Positions 34,806-43,547 are shown, numbered from the stretch's first letter. The stretch is 57,140 bases of DNA from Azophilus sp964348115 (GCA_964348115.1 CAYGBY010000002.1:1-57140), one strand, 5' to 3'. The notes: generated by a model not told the origin, from the sequence alone. A program made the numbers and translations.

Positions 34806-34846
34806 GCTCATCCGGGCTTCCGGGACTTGCTCAGAGGTTTCTCAAG
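34806..34846. mobile_element. Family A right-end fragment
   Basis: About 40 bp (CCGGGCTTCCGGGACTTG, then CTCAGAGGTTTC) match the right end of the 49373-49636 element. The left part is missing. The decayed border CTCA (34841-34844) contains the TGA stop codon of the LtaS-like gene on the minus strand. Confidence 0.65.
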
Positions 34847-36761
34847 GGCCGTAGAAGCGGCGGTGGGCCTCGCCGAACAGGGCCGCGGCTTGGCTGGCCT
34901 GCTCCAGATCCGGTTGGTCCAGCCACAGGTCCTTCCCGTCGTAGCGCCAGCCATAGAGCCCGCCGCCCCGGGCCAGCACCGTCAGACGATGGCGCCCCAA
35001 CAAGCCGAAGTGGTAGTCCTCCTCCACCGGCACCCGCCCCTCGGCCGTGCGCGTCAGGCTGGCGCCGTAGAAGCCTTGGCTGTCCGCCACGCCCAGCATC
35101 TCCAGCAGGGTGAGGGGCACGCTCAGGGTGGAGCCGTGGTGGTCGATGCGCTCGGGCGCAAGGCGCTCCGGATTGTACAGCACCATGGGCACCCGGAAGT
35201 TGTTGGCGGGCACCAAGGCGGCGCCCGGCTGGTCCGGCCCGTGGTCGGCGATGACCACCACCAGCGTGTCCGCCAGCCAAGGGCGCTGATCCACCTGCTC
35301 CATGAACCGCCCCAAGGCCCAGTCCGCGTAGGCGACAGCGTATTCCGGGCGGCGCTCGTCGCTGGGATAGGGGATGCGCCCGTCGGGAAAATCGAACGGC
35401 AGGTGGTTGGTCACGGTCAGGGTGGCCAGCATCACCCGCTCATGCTCCCTGGTGAGGCGGTCCATTTCCGCCAGCACCCGCTCGAGCAGGATTTCATCCG
35501 CCACGCCCCAACTAGTTTCGTACCAGCGGTCCGCCTCCGCGAAGTCATAGCGGCTCAGCATCTCCTTAAAGCCAATGCCGCGCCAATAGCCAAAGAAATT
35601 GGTGAAATTCGGCCAGCCGCCGTACACAAAGACGGTGTGGAAGCCAGCGTCCCCCAACGCCCGGGGCAGGGAGGGCAGCCGCTCGAAGCCCCGGCGTTGG
35701 GAAAGGGCCACGCCAGGCAGGGGCGGATAGCCGTTCAGGATGGCCTCCAGACCGCGAATGGTGCGGCTGCCGGTGGCGTACAGATGGCTGAAGTAGCGCC
35801 CACGCTGGGCGATGGCGGCGAGTTCCGGCATGTACTTGCGGCGCTGCTCCGCCTGCCACCAGAAATCCCCTCCGAAAGACTCTTCGATCACCAGCAGCAG
35901 GTGCTGGAAGCCCGTTGGGACGGAAGGCGAGGATCCGTTGGCCGCGGACGCAGCCCCGCCTGCAGTCGCCCTTGCCGCATTCCTGCGCACGGACGTCCCT
36001 TCCGGTGCGCTGGCGGCGGAACGCTTGCGCGGTGGAGGCGCCTGCGGCTGCTTCCGGCCAGCCGGGGGAGGCCCATACATTCCCTCCAACTCGGACCACT
36101 CATTGGGTTTGCCGGACACTCGTAGTGAAGCCGGGGGGGTCCAGTACATTCCCTCCCACTCGGACAGGTCCAGCCGGGCGGCATACAGAATTTCCAGATA
36201 GTCATTGCTGGCCAACTGGTTTAGATGTCGGTGCGGCCCGGTTGGCGCCGCTTGCCCGAATGCCAGCACTAGGCCGCCTAAGGCCATCCAGCCCAAAAAC
36301 AGCAAACGATGACGGCCCGCGAACGCCTCCGGCAGCCAGTTGCGCATCCAGCGGGCCGCCCACCACGCCAGCGCCGCCAACGGCAGCAGGAAGTAGCCCA
36401 AATAGACTTGCTCCTGGATGAAGGAAAGCACTTCGCGCACATAGACGATGTAGTGGACCGCCAAGCGCCCCACCCGGGTTTGAAACTCCCCCCAATGCAG
36501 CGCATCGCCCACGAACGCAAGCACCACAACGATGACCGTCACCCCCAACCAAAACACCGCGAAGCGGCGGCCGATGAGAAAACCGGCGGACAGGAAGCCG
36601 AACAACAGCGCCAAAGCCTGCAGGTCGCTGCCGAATCCGTAGCCGAGGGCCAGCAAGCGACCGACGACGCTCTCATCCGGCAGGGACAACGCCAACGCCA
36701 CCCGCAGTGCGAACCAAAGCGCCATGCACAGCCCAGCGAAGCGCAGCCAGAAGCGGATCAT
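34842..36761 (-). CDS. LTA synthase/OpgB-type membrane phosphoglycerol (or phosphoethanolamine) transferase
   Basis: This 639-residue protein has five N-terminal membrane helices (first 165 residues) and a periplasmic alkaline phosphatase-fold domain. Metal and nucleophile motifs are VIEESFGG, the Thr in GSRTIRG, and VIADHGPD. A ~90-residue Pro/Ala/Arg-rich linker (~200-290) with an internal duplication joins the parts. Relatives transfer phosphoglycerol or phosphoethanolamine from phospholipids to envelope glycans or lipids. The start overlaps the stop of the HpnN-like exporter (ATGA), suggesting one envelope-lipid pathway. The exact donor and acceptor are unknown. Confidence 0.85.
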   Translation of the reverse strand: MIRFWLRFAGLCMALWFALRVALALSLPDESVVGRLLALGYGFGSDLQALALLFGFLSAGFLIGRRFAVFWLGVTVIVVVLAFVGDALHWGEFQTRVGRLAVHYIVYVREVLSFIQEQVYLGYFLLPLAALAWWAARWMRNWLPEAFAGRHRLLFLGWMALGGLVLAFGQAAPTGPHRHLNQLASNDYLEILYAARLDLSEWEGMYWTPPASLRVSGKPNEWSELEGMYGPPPAGRKQPQAPPPRKRSAASAPEGTSVRRNAARATAGGAASAANGSSPSVPTGFQHLLLVIEESFGGDFWWQAEQRRKYMPELAAIAQRGRYFSHLYATGSRTIRGLEAILNGYPPLPGVALSQRRGFERLPSLPRALGDAGFHTVFVYGGWPNFTNFFGYWRGIGFKEMLSRYDFAEADRWYETSWGVADEILLERVLAEMDRLTREHERVMLATLTVTNHLPFDFPDGRIPYPSDERRPEYAVAYADWALGRFMEQVDQRPWLADTLVVVIADHGPDQPGAALVPANNFRVPMVLYNPERLAPERIDHHGSTLSVPLTLLEMLGVADSQGFYGASLTRTAEGRVPVEEDYHFGLLGRHRLTVLARGGGLYGWRYDGKDLWLDQPDLEQASQAAALFGEAHRRFYGP

Positions 36762-39334
36762 GCCGAATGCCGGGGGGCGGACGCCTTAGCGGCGGGGGCG
36801 GGCAGCCAGGAAAGCAGCACCGGCAGCAGGAAAACCGTGAACAGCAGCAGCAGGGAGACCGCCACCGCCAGCAACAGACCGATGGAGGCGGTGCCCACAT
36901 GGGGCGAAAGGGACAGGGCGGAGAAGGCCCCCACGGTGGTCAGGGCGCTCAGCACCACCGCCCGGGGCGTACTGGAGTGCATCAGATGGGATACATCCCC
37001 CTCGCCCCGGTAGCGGTCCACCACATGCACGCCATTGTCCACCCCCAGGCCAAAGATCAGGGGCATCACCAGAATGTTGGCCATGTTCAGGGGCATGTCC
37101 AGCAGCACGCCCAGCGCCAGGGTGCAGGTGACAGCCAAGGCCAGGGGCACCACCACCAGCACTGCGTAGCGCACGGGGCGAAACATCACCAGCAGAACGC
37201 AGCCGATGGACGCCAGGGCAAACAACATGGCCTGCTGGAAACTGGACAGCACGATGCCCCCCACTCCCCACTCGATCACCGGCCGGCCGGTGGCGTTGGG
37301 CGCCACCGCCCGCACCCCTTCTATGAAGCGGCTCATGGCCGCCACTTCCGCGACATTCTCCTTCGGCAGCACCACGGCAAGCCGCTCGCCCCCCGGGCCT
37401 ATGAACCGACGGCGCACCTCCGCAGGCAGGTCGCCGACCCCGACGGCGGAGACCAGCAAGGCTCGGCGCAGCCAATCTATCTCCTCCAGCAGATTGGAAA
37501 TCACGCCGCGCTGCCAGATCTGCAGCCGCTGGGTCGGGCCTTGCGCCAGTTCCGCCAATGCCGCCCGCAGTTCAGCGAAGCGGCCAACCCTGTCATGGGC
37601 ATCTATGGTGGCCACCAGATCCTGCACGCTGTCCTGCAGTTCGCTGACCGCGGGCGCATCGAGCCGCCGCATGGGCGCCAAGGCGCTGGCCAGGATGAAC
37701 TGCATATCCTCCAGCACGTAGAGCTTGTCCTCCTGCTCCTCCGGCACGAAGTCCTCAAGGGTGACCACGGCGTCCACTACGGGCAAGGCCGCCACGGTCT
37801 CCAGAGCCGGTCGGTCCGGGGACAGCACCAGCAGGGCGTAGTCCGTGCCCTGCCCATCCTCCTGCAGGCGGCGCAGCGTGCGCATGGACTGCGCCTGCGG
37901 GTCCTTCAAGGCCAGCACGCTGTAGTCGAAGCGCGCCTGGCTCACCAACGCCACGGACACGACGGCCAAGACGCCGATGGCCGCCACTACCGCGCCGCGA
38001 TGGGCGATGAGCACGTTAACCAACCTAGTGCTGCTGGGTATGGGCGTCAGATGGCTGCGAATGGGACCGAGCACCTTGAACAGCGCTGGCAGCAGCGTGA
38101 AGGTGAGCAGCCCGGCGATGACGATGCCGCCAGCGGAAATGACCCCCAAATCCGCCAAACCCTTGTAGTCAGTGGGCCAGAAGCCCAGGAAGCCCAGCGC
38201 TGTGGTCAGCGTGCAGGCGACGATGGCGCCGCCGACGCTGTGCGTGGTGGATTCCAGCGCCCGGCCAACCGCGCCGGAGCCTGTGTTCACCGCTTCCTGA
38301 TAACGCAGGGAGAAGTGAATGGCGAAGTCCACGCCCAAGCCAAAAAACATGACCATGAAGACGATGGAGAGGGTGTTGTACTCCCCCACGGTGAGCATGG
38401 CGTAGGCTGAAGTGAGCACCACCCCCACCAAAAGCATGGTGAAGGTGGCGATGATGATCTTCAAGGATCGCACGCCCAGCATCATGGCCGCGGCCAGCAG
38501 GGCCACCGCCAGCCAGCCAGCCGTCTGCACGCCGGCCACCGCGGCCTCGATCTCCTCATGGGCCAAAGCCACCTCACCGGTGATGCCCACTTGCACGCCC
38601 GGCGGCGCGCCCGCCGCGGCGATGATGGCGCGCAGTTCCGCCATCAAGCGGGCGTTGGCCTGGGTCTCGGCCAGATCCAAATTGGACTTCACCGCGATCA
38701 GCCGCCGCCAAGTGTCCTCTGCGGTGAAAAACCTGTTGGTCCAATACAGGGTGGGGTCGTCGCCGTTCAGCAGCGCCTCTGCGGACTCGCGCAGCATGGC
38801 CACGGTCTCGTCGGCGTCGCTGGGCAGTTCGTTCTCGATGCCGTTGCCCAACAGGCCCAGCAGTCCGCGCAGGCTGGGATCCTCAGCAACGGCGGTGAGC
38901 CAAGGCTGGGCCTCAGCCAAGCGGTCCGCCACCTCCTCCAGCGTCTCCACATCCAGGTACAGCAGGGCGTGGTCGCGGAAAAACGGATGGTTGTCGGCCG
39001 CTTGCACGGCCCGAAAGACCTCCGGGCGGCGACGCACTTCCGCCTCGATCTGGCGCGCCACATCCTCCACTTGCTTGAAGCCGGGGCCGGACACCACCAC
39101 CACCGCGGTTTTGAACAAGTCCGGAAAAGCAGCCTCGACGCGGTCGAAATCCACCCGCCAGCTAGCCGTTTGCTCGATCAGATCGCCCAGATCGGCATTC
39201 ATGCGGTAGCGGTCCACCGCCACCCAAGCGCAGGCGCCAAAGACAAGGGCGATGCCGGCCAAGGCAGCCCAGGCGCGCCTTTCCACCCAGGATATCCACC
39301 ACGCCAGGCTCTGTATGAGCCAGCGCTGCATCAT
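36758..39334 (-). CDS. MMPL/RND family exporter, HpnN-like
   Basis: The 858-residue inner-membrane protein has the duplicated RND plan: TM1, a periplasmic loop (~40-265), five helices with MFFGLGVDFAIHFSLRYQEA, then TM7, a second loop (~470-690) and five helices with IFGLGVDNGVHVVDRY. Size and sequence fit the hopanoid-associated HpnN transporters, which move hopanoids to the outer membrane; general MMPL lipid exporters are the alternative. No other hopanoid synthesis genes are in view. The start may be either of two adjacent ATGs (39334 or 39331). Confidence 0.85.
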   Translation of the reverse strand: MMQRWLIQSLAWWISWVERRAWAALAGIALVFGACAWVAVDRYRMNADLGDLIEQTASWRVDFDRVEAAFPDLFKTAVVVVSGPGFKQVEDVARQIEAEVRRRPEVFRAVQAADNHPFFRDHALLYLDVETLEEVADRLAEAQPWLTAVAEDPSLRGLLGLLGNGIENELPSDADETVAMLRESAEALLNGDDPTLYWTNRFFTAEDTWRRLIAVKSNLDLAETQANARLMAELRAIIAAAGAPPGVQVGITGEVALAHEEIEAAVAGVQTAGWLAVALLAAAMMLGVRSLKIIIATFTMLLVGVVLTSAYAMLTVGEYNTLSIVFMVMFFGLGVDFAIHFSLRYQEAVNTGSGAVGRALESTTHSVGGAIVACTLTTALGFLGFWPTDYKGLADLGVISAGGIVIAGLLTFTLLPALFKVLGPIRSHLTPIPSSTRLVNVLIAHRGAVVAAIGVLAVVSVALVSQARFDYSVLALKDPQAQSMRTLRRLQEDGQGTDYALLVLSPDRPALETVAALPVVDAVVTLEDFVPEEQEDKLYVLEDMQFILASALAPMRRLDAPAVSELQDSVQDLVATIDAHDRVGRFAELRAALAELAQGPTQRLQIWQRGVISNLLEEIDWLRRALLVSAVGVGDLPAEVRRRFIGPGGERLAVVLPKENVAEVAAMSRFIEGVRAVAPNATGRPVIEWGVGGIVLSSFQQAMLFALASIGCVLLVMFRPVRYAVLVVVPLALAVTCTLALGVLLDMPLNMANILVMPLIFGLGVDNGVHVVDRYRGEGDVSHLMHSSTPRAVVLSALTTVGAFSALSLSPHVGTASIGLLLAVAVSLLLLFTVFLLPVLLSWLPAPAAKASAPRHSA

Positions 39335-39437
39335 TCAGGCGCGGCGCCCGCCGTCCAGGACGCCAAGCGCGCGTTGGCCGCCAATGCTGGGGTTGCCGCC
39401 GGCGCGACCACTACGGCCCTTGGCGAAAGATGCGGGC

Positions 39438-39706
39438 CTAGTGTCCTGTCCCATAAGTTTCTTGCATTTCAGAGCTCGCTCGGCGCGTCAATGCAAGGCG
39501 CGGCCCGCAGCCAATATCGAGCATATTGGCAAGGGCCGCAACACCGCAGCGGCGCGCCGAGCGAGCTCCCGGAGGGCGTGCCGCACGGGGCCTGCGGCGG
39601 CGTTGCGGCCCTTGGCGATGGGGCGGGCCATTCCCGGCGGGCCGCGCCTTGCCGCAGACCCCGTGCGGCACGCTGAAATGCAAGAAACTTATGGGACAGC
39701 ACACTG
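39438..39706. mobile_element. Family B MITE-like element with nested hairpins
   Basis: The ends are inverted copies of about 30 bp: left TGTCCTGTCCCATAAGTTTC, right (reversed) TGTGCTGTCCCATAAGTTTC, both continuing into TTGCATTTCAG. CTAG precedes the left end and CCAG (reversed) lies at the right. Two internal stems are visible: GAGCTCGCTCGGCGCG mirrored about 90 bp later, and GTGCCGCACGGGG mirrored near the right end. It is non-coding and occupies most of the 526-bp gap (39335-39860) upstream of the HpnN-like gene. The rest of that gap shows no convincing gene. Confidence 0.8.
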
Positions 39707-39860
39707 GAAGCAAGGCTTGGACGCCATGCGCACCCTGGACCGCATGGCATGCCTCTTGCGCAGAGCCCTGCGGCGCGGGTGCGTAAAGGAGATGAGCCGT
39801 ACGCCACCCGCAAGCTTGGGCGTCATCGCCGCGCACGAGGCCGGCAAAGGCTGCTAGCCG

Positions 39861-40280
39861 TCAAGCGGCCGGCGGCGGTCTCTTTTTTAGGAGCACGATG
39901 CGCTCGCCTTCAAAGACGACCTGCTGCTTCTGATTCAGGCCCCAGTGCTTGAAGCGCACGATGCCGCCTTCCTGGGTCGCTTCCGTGTCGAGTACTTCCG
40001 TGTAGGCATAGACAGTGTCGCCGTGGAAGACGGGCCGCCTGAAGCGGATCTTGTCCAGGCCCAGCTCCTTGATGGCGTTCTCCGCGGTGTCCTCGGTCGC
40101 CAGGCCGACGACAACGGACGCTGTGATGAAGCCGAACACCAAGCGTTGCCCAAACGGCGTGGACTTCATTCTGTGCTCATCCCAGTGGCCGGACGCGCTG
40201 TTCATCACCAGCTTGGTGAGCATCTGGTTTTCCACTTCGTCGATGGTGGCGCCGCGCGCATGGCGGATGCGCTGCCCCAC
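39861..40280 (-). CDS. MaoC-like hot-dog dehydratase (pair member 1)
   Basis: This MaoC-domain protein has at least 139 residues from the GTG at 40278-40280 (GQRIRHARG, then FGQRLVFGFITAS in the hot-dog core, FRRPVFHGDTVYA). The usual catalytic Asp/His region reads NSASGHWDEH. The same frame continues upstream of the GTG as NNYFEDFKV, a normal MaoC N-terminus, but offers no ATG, GTG or TTG. A CTG at 40314-40316, overlapping the preceding gene's stop, may be the true start (151 residues). It probably acts with the adjacent MaoC protein on a CoA thioester. Confidence 0.82.
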   Translation of the reverse strand: MGQRIRHARGATIDEVENQMLTKLVMNSASGHWDEHRMKSTPFGQRLVFGFITASVVVGLATEDTAENAIKELGLDKIRFRRPVFHGDTVYAYTEVLDTEATQEGGIVRFKHWGLNQKQQVVFEGERIVLLKKRPPPAA

Positions 40281-40308
40281 CTTAAAGTCTTCGAAGTAGT
40301 TGTTGGGG

Positions 40309-40809
40309 CTAGTCAGGCTCAGTTTCCGTCCCCCCCTTGGCGACCAAGTTGGTGCGCGTGTACTGGCAAACCACCTCGCCGTTCTGCTTCTTCGCCGTCG
40401 TGCGCCAAGTTACGATGCCCGCCCCCGGGCGGGAAGCGGACTCGCGCTTCTGCAGCACCTCGCTGCAGCAGGTGATCGTATCGCCAGGGTGCATAGGTGC
40501 GCCAAACTGCACCTCGTTCACGCCCAGAAACGGGCCGCCCGCCTCGGAGAGATCCTCCACAGACAGGCCGATGGCCGTGGCCAGCACCAGCATGGGGTCC
40601 ACGACCAGATCCCGGTGTCCTTCAGCCTTGGCGTATTCGGCATTGACGTAGAGGGGGCAGTAGCGAAGCGTCACGGCGGAAAACAAGGTGGCGTCCCCGG
40701 CGCTGAGCGTGCGCCCCCAGTGATGGACGAACTTTTGGCCCACGGCAAAATCCGCAAAATGGTTCCCCCGGCGCCAAGGCTTGAAGGTGGAGAAGTCCGG
40801 ATCGTTCAA
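40309..40809 (-). CDS. MaoC-like hot-dog dehydratase (pair member 2)
   Basis: I chose the TTG at 40807-40809, preceded by AGGGGAGG, because earlier starts lie inside the GST gene. It gives 166 residues: GNHFADFAVGQKFVHHWGRT, SAGDATLFSAVTLRY, VNEVQFGAPMHPGDTI. This is a full MaoC hydratase-like hot-dog domain. It ends in TAG overlapping a possible CTG start of pair member 1. Tandem MaoC genes often encode heteromeric hydratases for bulky acyl-CoAs. Confidence 0.8.
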   Translation of the reverse strand: MNDPDFSTFKPWRRGNHFADFAVGQKFVHHWGRTLSAGDATLFSAVTLRYCPLYVNAEYAKAEGHRDLVVDPMLVLATAIGLSVEDLSEAGGPFLGVNEVQFGAPMHPGDTITCCSEVLQKRESASRPGAGIVTWRTTAKKQNGEVVCQYTRTNLVAKGGTETEPD

Positions 40810-40829
40810 GTCGCCTGCCCTCCCCTGCG

Positions 40830-41462
40830 CTACCAGCGCAACACATTTTGCGCGGCGGGACGGGCGCGGTAGCGTTGGTCCCAAGCGCGCAGCAGCGGCC
40901 GCGCGCCGAACAGGTCCGCCGCCACGTAACGCAGAAACTGCAGCGACGCCTGCAGGGTGCAATCGGCAATGGACACCCGCTCGCCCAGCAGCAGCGGCCG
41001 ACCATCGGCCAGCAGATCTTCCAGGTAGTCAAGCGGGGTCTGCAGGCTTTGCTCCATCTGCGCGGCTTTGTGCGGGTTCGGCGGGCGGCCAAGGGGCGAG
41101 TTGGTGGCATGGCCATACTGTCCCATGGGGCCGGCCACACGCAGGTCGATGACGCGCTCTACGTCCCGGGCTTTGCCGCGGCTTTCCGGGCTTTCACCAA
41201 GCAGCCCTGCGTCCGGAAACCTATCCTCCAAATACTCGATGATGGCCAGCGACTCCAGCAGGTAGCCGCCGTCATCCAACTCGAGTACCGGCAGGGTGCC
41301 GAATGGATTTCTCGCCAAGTGGGCGGGCTGCCGATGGCGCCCCTTGACGGTGTTCACGACGATCTGCTCGATGCCCATGCTTACGCCAAGCTCGGCGCGT
41401 TCAGCAATGTACAGCATGACCTTGGTGGGGTTGGGCGCCAAGGGCACCATGTAGAGTTTCAT
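40830..41462 (-). CDS. Glutathione S-transferase family protein
   Basis: This 210-residue cytosolic GST has a thioredoxin-like N-terminal domain with the cis-Pro segment FGTLPVLELDDG and the ES pair in YLLESLAIIEYLED for glutathione binding. The helical C-terminal domain contains GERVSIADCTLQASLQF, the usual N-capping box. The ATG overlaps the LLM oxidoreductase stop (ATGA), so the two are coupled. GSTs in catabolic clusters can open epoxides, isomerise or dehalogenate; the role here is inferred only. Confidence 0.92.
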   Translation of the reverse strand: MKLYMVPLAPNPTKVMLYIAERAELGVSMGIEQIVVNTVKGRHRQPAHLARNPFGTLPVLELDDGGYLLESLAIIEYLEDRFPDAGLLGESPESRGKARDVERVIDLRVAGPMGQYGHATNSPLGRPPNPHKAAQMEQSLQTPLDYLEDLLADGRPLLLGERVSIADCTLQASLQFLRYVAADLFGARPLLRAWDQRYRARPAAQNVLRW

Positions 41463-42496
41463 TGCAGGTTCTCCACTAAATCGGCTATCTGCTCCAGAAG
41501 TTCAAAGCGGGCTGGACCGAGCGGGGCGCTGTCCAAGCCCAGCTTCAACGTGGTGATGCCCAGCTCGCGATAGCGACGCAGCCGCTCACGCACCATCTCC
41601 CGGGTGCCGACGGCCTGAAACGCCGTCACCATGACATCTGGAACACGGTCGGCCGCCTGCGCACGCTTGCCGGCAAGCCACAGGGACTGCACCGCCTTAG
41701 CGTCCTCATCATAGCCCGCACGGCGATAGGCGTCATTGTAGAAATTGGTGGCGGCCGAACCCATTCCCCCCAAATTGAAGGCAACGCCTCGTTTGCGGCG
41801 CTGAACCATGGCCTCCACATCATCGCCAATCTCCACCCGCACCGATACGCATAGATCCAGGTCGGCGAGCGTCCTGCCAGCCCCGGCCGCCCCCTCGCGA
41901 ATGAAGGCCAGATGGGCGTCGGGATGGTCCGGCGAAAACGACGTGCCCAGCCAACCGTCCGCTGCGGCGCCCGTGAAGCGCAGCGCATTCGGGCCCAAGG
42001 TGGCCAGATAGATCGGCACCTGCGCCGGCGCATGGTCGATGCGCAGCGCTTTGCCCTCGCTGTGCGGGAGGGGCAACGCGAAGACCCGGCCCTGGTGGTT
42101 CACCCGTTCGCCGGCGAAGATCATCCGGCAAATCCGCACGGTCTCCTTGAGCCGGGTGAGGGGTCTGCGGTAGGGGACGCCGTGCAGCCCCTCCACTAGC
42201 TGCGGCCCGCTCGCGCCCAGGCCCAGCACAAACCGCCCGCCGGTGAGATCGTGCAGGGTCAGCGCGGTCATCGCCGTCATGGCGGGCGTACGGGCGGTTG
42301 TCTGCATGATGCCGGTGGCAAGCCTGATGCGATGGGTCTTGCTGGCCAAATAGGCCAGCGGGGTGGCCGCATCGCTCCACCAGGCCTCCGCCGAAAATCC
42401 CAAGGCAACCCCAAGCCGCTCCGCATGGCGCACCCAGTCCTCCATAAGCGCCCGATTGTCGGGCCGGACGGCGCCGATTTCCACAGCCAGCCGCAT
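41459..42496 (-). CDS. LLM-class flavin-dependent oxidoreductase (luciferase-like)
   Basis: This 345-residue TIM-barrel protein of the bacterial luciferase-like family includes RIRLATGIMQT near residue 57, TGGRFVLGLGASGPQL, and IYLATLGPNALRFTGAAADGWLG, typical of FMN- or F420-linked LLM enzymes. ATG 42494-42496 begins the canonical MRLAVEIGA strand. Members oxygenate or dehydrogenate diverse substrates. It is the first gene of a coupled unit with GST and the MaoC pair. Confidence 0.9.
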   Translation of the reverse strand: MRLAVEIGAVRPDNRALMEDWVRHAERLGVALGFSAEAWWSDAATPLAYLASKTHRIRLATGIMQTTARTPAMTAMTALTLHDLTGGRFVLGLGASGPQLVEGLHGVPYRRPLTRLKETVRICRMIFAGERVNHQGRVFALPLPHSEGKALRIDHAPAQVPIYLATLGPNALRFTGAAADGWLGTSFSPDHPDAHLAFIREGAAGAGRTLADLDLCVSVRVEIGDDVEAMVQRRKRGVAFNLGGMGSAATNFYNDAYRRAGYDEDAKAVQSLWLAGKRAQAADRVPDVMVTAFQAVGTREMVRERLRRYRELGITTLKLGLDSAPLGPARFELLEQIADLVENLQ

Positions 42497-42898
42497 CAGA
42501 TCTTGGCCCCCCGCCCTGCCCGAACTGGTTTTTTGCGCAACCCAGCCGCCGGGGCCCCGGCCAGCGGACCGGGATGGCGCCAATGGGAGCGGACGGCTGT
42601 GTGCGGTCGTCTTGTCTGCATGAACACTTCGGCACCCTCCGCTCAAACCAGCCCCAACTTCGGGCGAGTTCTTGGCAGCGGTCGCCGAAACCGCCCAAGA
42701 CTGCAGCTACGCCGTTGCGCATCCGCCTCCAGCGCCGCCTCCGCTATGAAGCCAACGCCGACTAGCGCCGCTTTGTACATCCAGAGCATTCCAAAGTTAC
42801 AACAAAGAAGTCCCACAACGCCAGCGAGACGGGCCAACAGGATAATCCAACAAGTGGTTCATCCACGGCAACCGTGCGCAGGCAGGCGCTAAAGCATA
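42497..42898. other. 402-bp gap without a recognisable gene
   Basis: This stretch separates the LLM and SnoaL-like genes, both on the minus strand. Short open frames on either strand (for example 42643-42837 minus) show no family signature or ribosome binding site. It presumably holds the promoter for the LLM-GST-MaoC unit, but no clear -35/-10 pair was seen. The 42770-42860 part is less GC-rich than its surroundings. Confidence 0.5.
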
Positions 42899-43432
42899 TC
42901 AGGACCGCCCGGCAGCCCGCGCCGCAGGTTCGCGGATGTTGTTGAATATCCTGTAGGAGTAGTCATCAGGGCGGCGGGCGCCCAGGATGGAGTTGCTGCC
43001 TTCCAGGTAGGTGTCCAGATCCGGTTCGGTGCGGGACCAGTCGTTGACCTCAGAGCGGAAGGCCATCTTCCAGACGCCGTCCCGGCGTTCGTAGCGATCG
43101 ACATAGCGGCCGCAGACGAACAGATCCTTCTTCTCGCCCTCGAATATGATCTTGTGAAAGGCTTGGAAGTAGATTTCGCCCACGCCCCGGTCGCCCTGCA
43201 CACGGATGTTGGCCTGGCCAAGCATGTGATGGTTGGCAAGGTGGCTGGACAGAGCGTTCTGGGCGAAGTCCACGAAGTCCGTCGCACTGCCCTGGAAGAA
43301 GCCGTAGTCCACGGTGGCGTCGTCGTGGAAGACGCTGCGCATAAGGTCTGCATCAAGGCGGTCCAGTCCGCGCGTGTAGGCGCAGCAAAGTTCGTAGATT
43401 TCCTGTTTGGCGATGACTTGGTCGATGGTCAT
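42899..43432 (-). CDS. SnoaL-like / nuclear transport factor 2 family protein
   Basis: This 177-residue protein has the N-terminal helix typical of the SnoaL-like group (EIYELCCAYTRGLDRLDADLMRSVFHDDA), then HHMLGQANIRV and GRYVDRYERRDGVWKMAFR of the cone-shaped alpha+beta barrel. Related proteins include small hydratases and isomerases and ring-hydroxylating dioxygenase-like subunits. The neighbours suggest a catabolic step on a cyclic substrate. The specific reaction is unknown. Confidence 0.87.
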   Translation of the reverse strand: MTIDQVIAKQEIYELCCAYTRGLDRLDADLMRSVFHDDATVDYGFFQGSATDFVDFAQNALSSHLANHHMLGQANIRVQGDRGVGEIYFQAFHKIIFEGEKKDLFVCGRYVDRYERRDGVWKMAFRSEVNDWSRTEPDLDTYLEGSNSILGARRPDDYSYRIFNNIREPAARAAGRS

Positions 43433-43547
43433 GGGGCCTCCTGAGGTGGTGTGTGGCGGTCCAGGCTGGGGCGGCGCCGGTCAACGCCGGACGCGGCCTG
43501 CGCAGGTTGTAAGCCATGCTGGCTGCTCCATGCTGGGAAAGCGCGCG

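Noticed and set aside
36707..38410. A 567-residue open frame on the plus strand
   Set aside because: It is antisense to the HpnN-like exporter and LtaS-like genes, is rich in His/Gln/Gly/Arg as expected for a reverse frame in GC-rich DNA, and has no domain signature.
38558..39676. A 372-residue plus-strand open frame running into the family B element
   Set aside because: Antisense to the exporter; composition and lack of motifs indicate a shadow frame.
39729..39857. A 42-codon plus-strand frame ending just before the MaoC gene
   Set aside because: Basic, low-complexity product with no homologous motif; an AGGAG nearby sits directly on an internal ATG, not at a useful spacing.
42643..42837. 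A 64-residue minus-strand frame in the gap upstream of the LLM gene
   Set aside because: No ribosome binding site or recognised family; composition is compatible with chance in this base composition.
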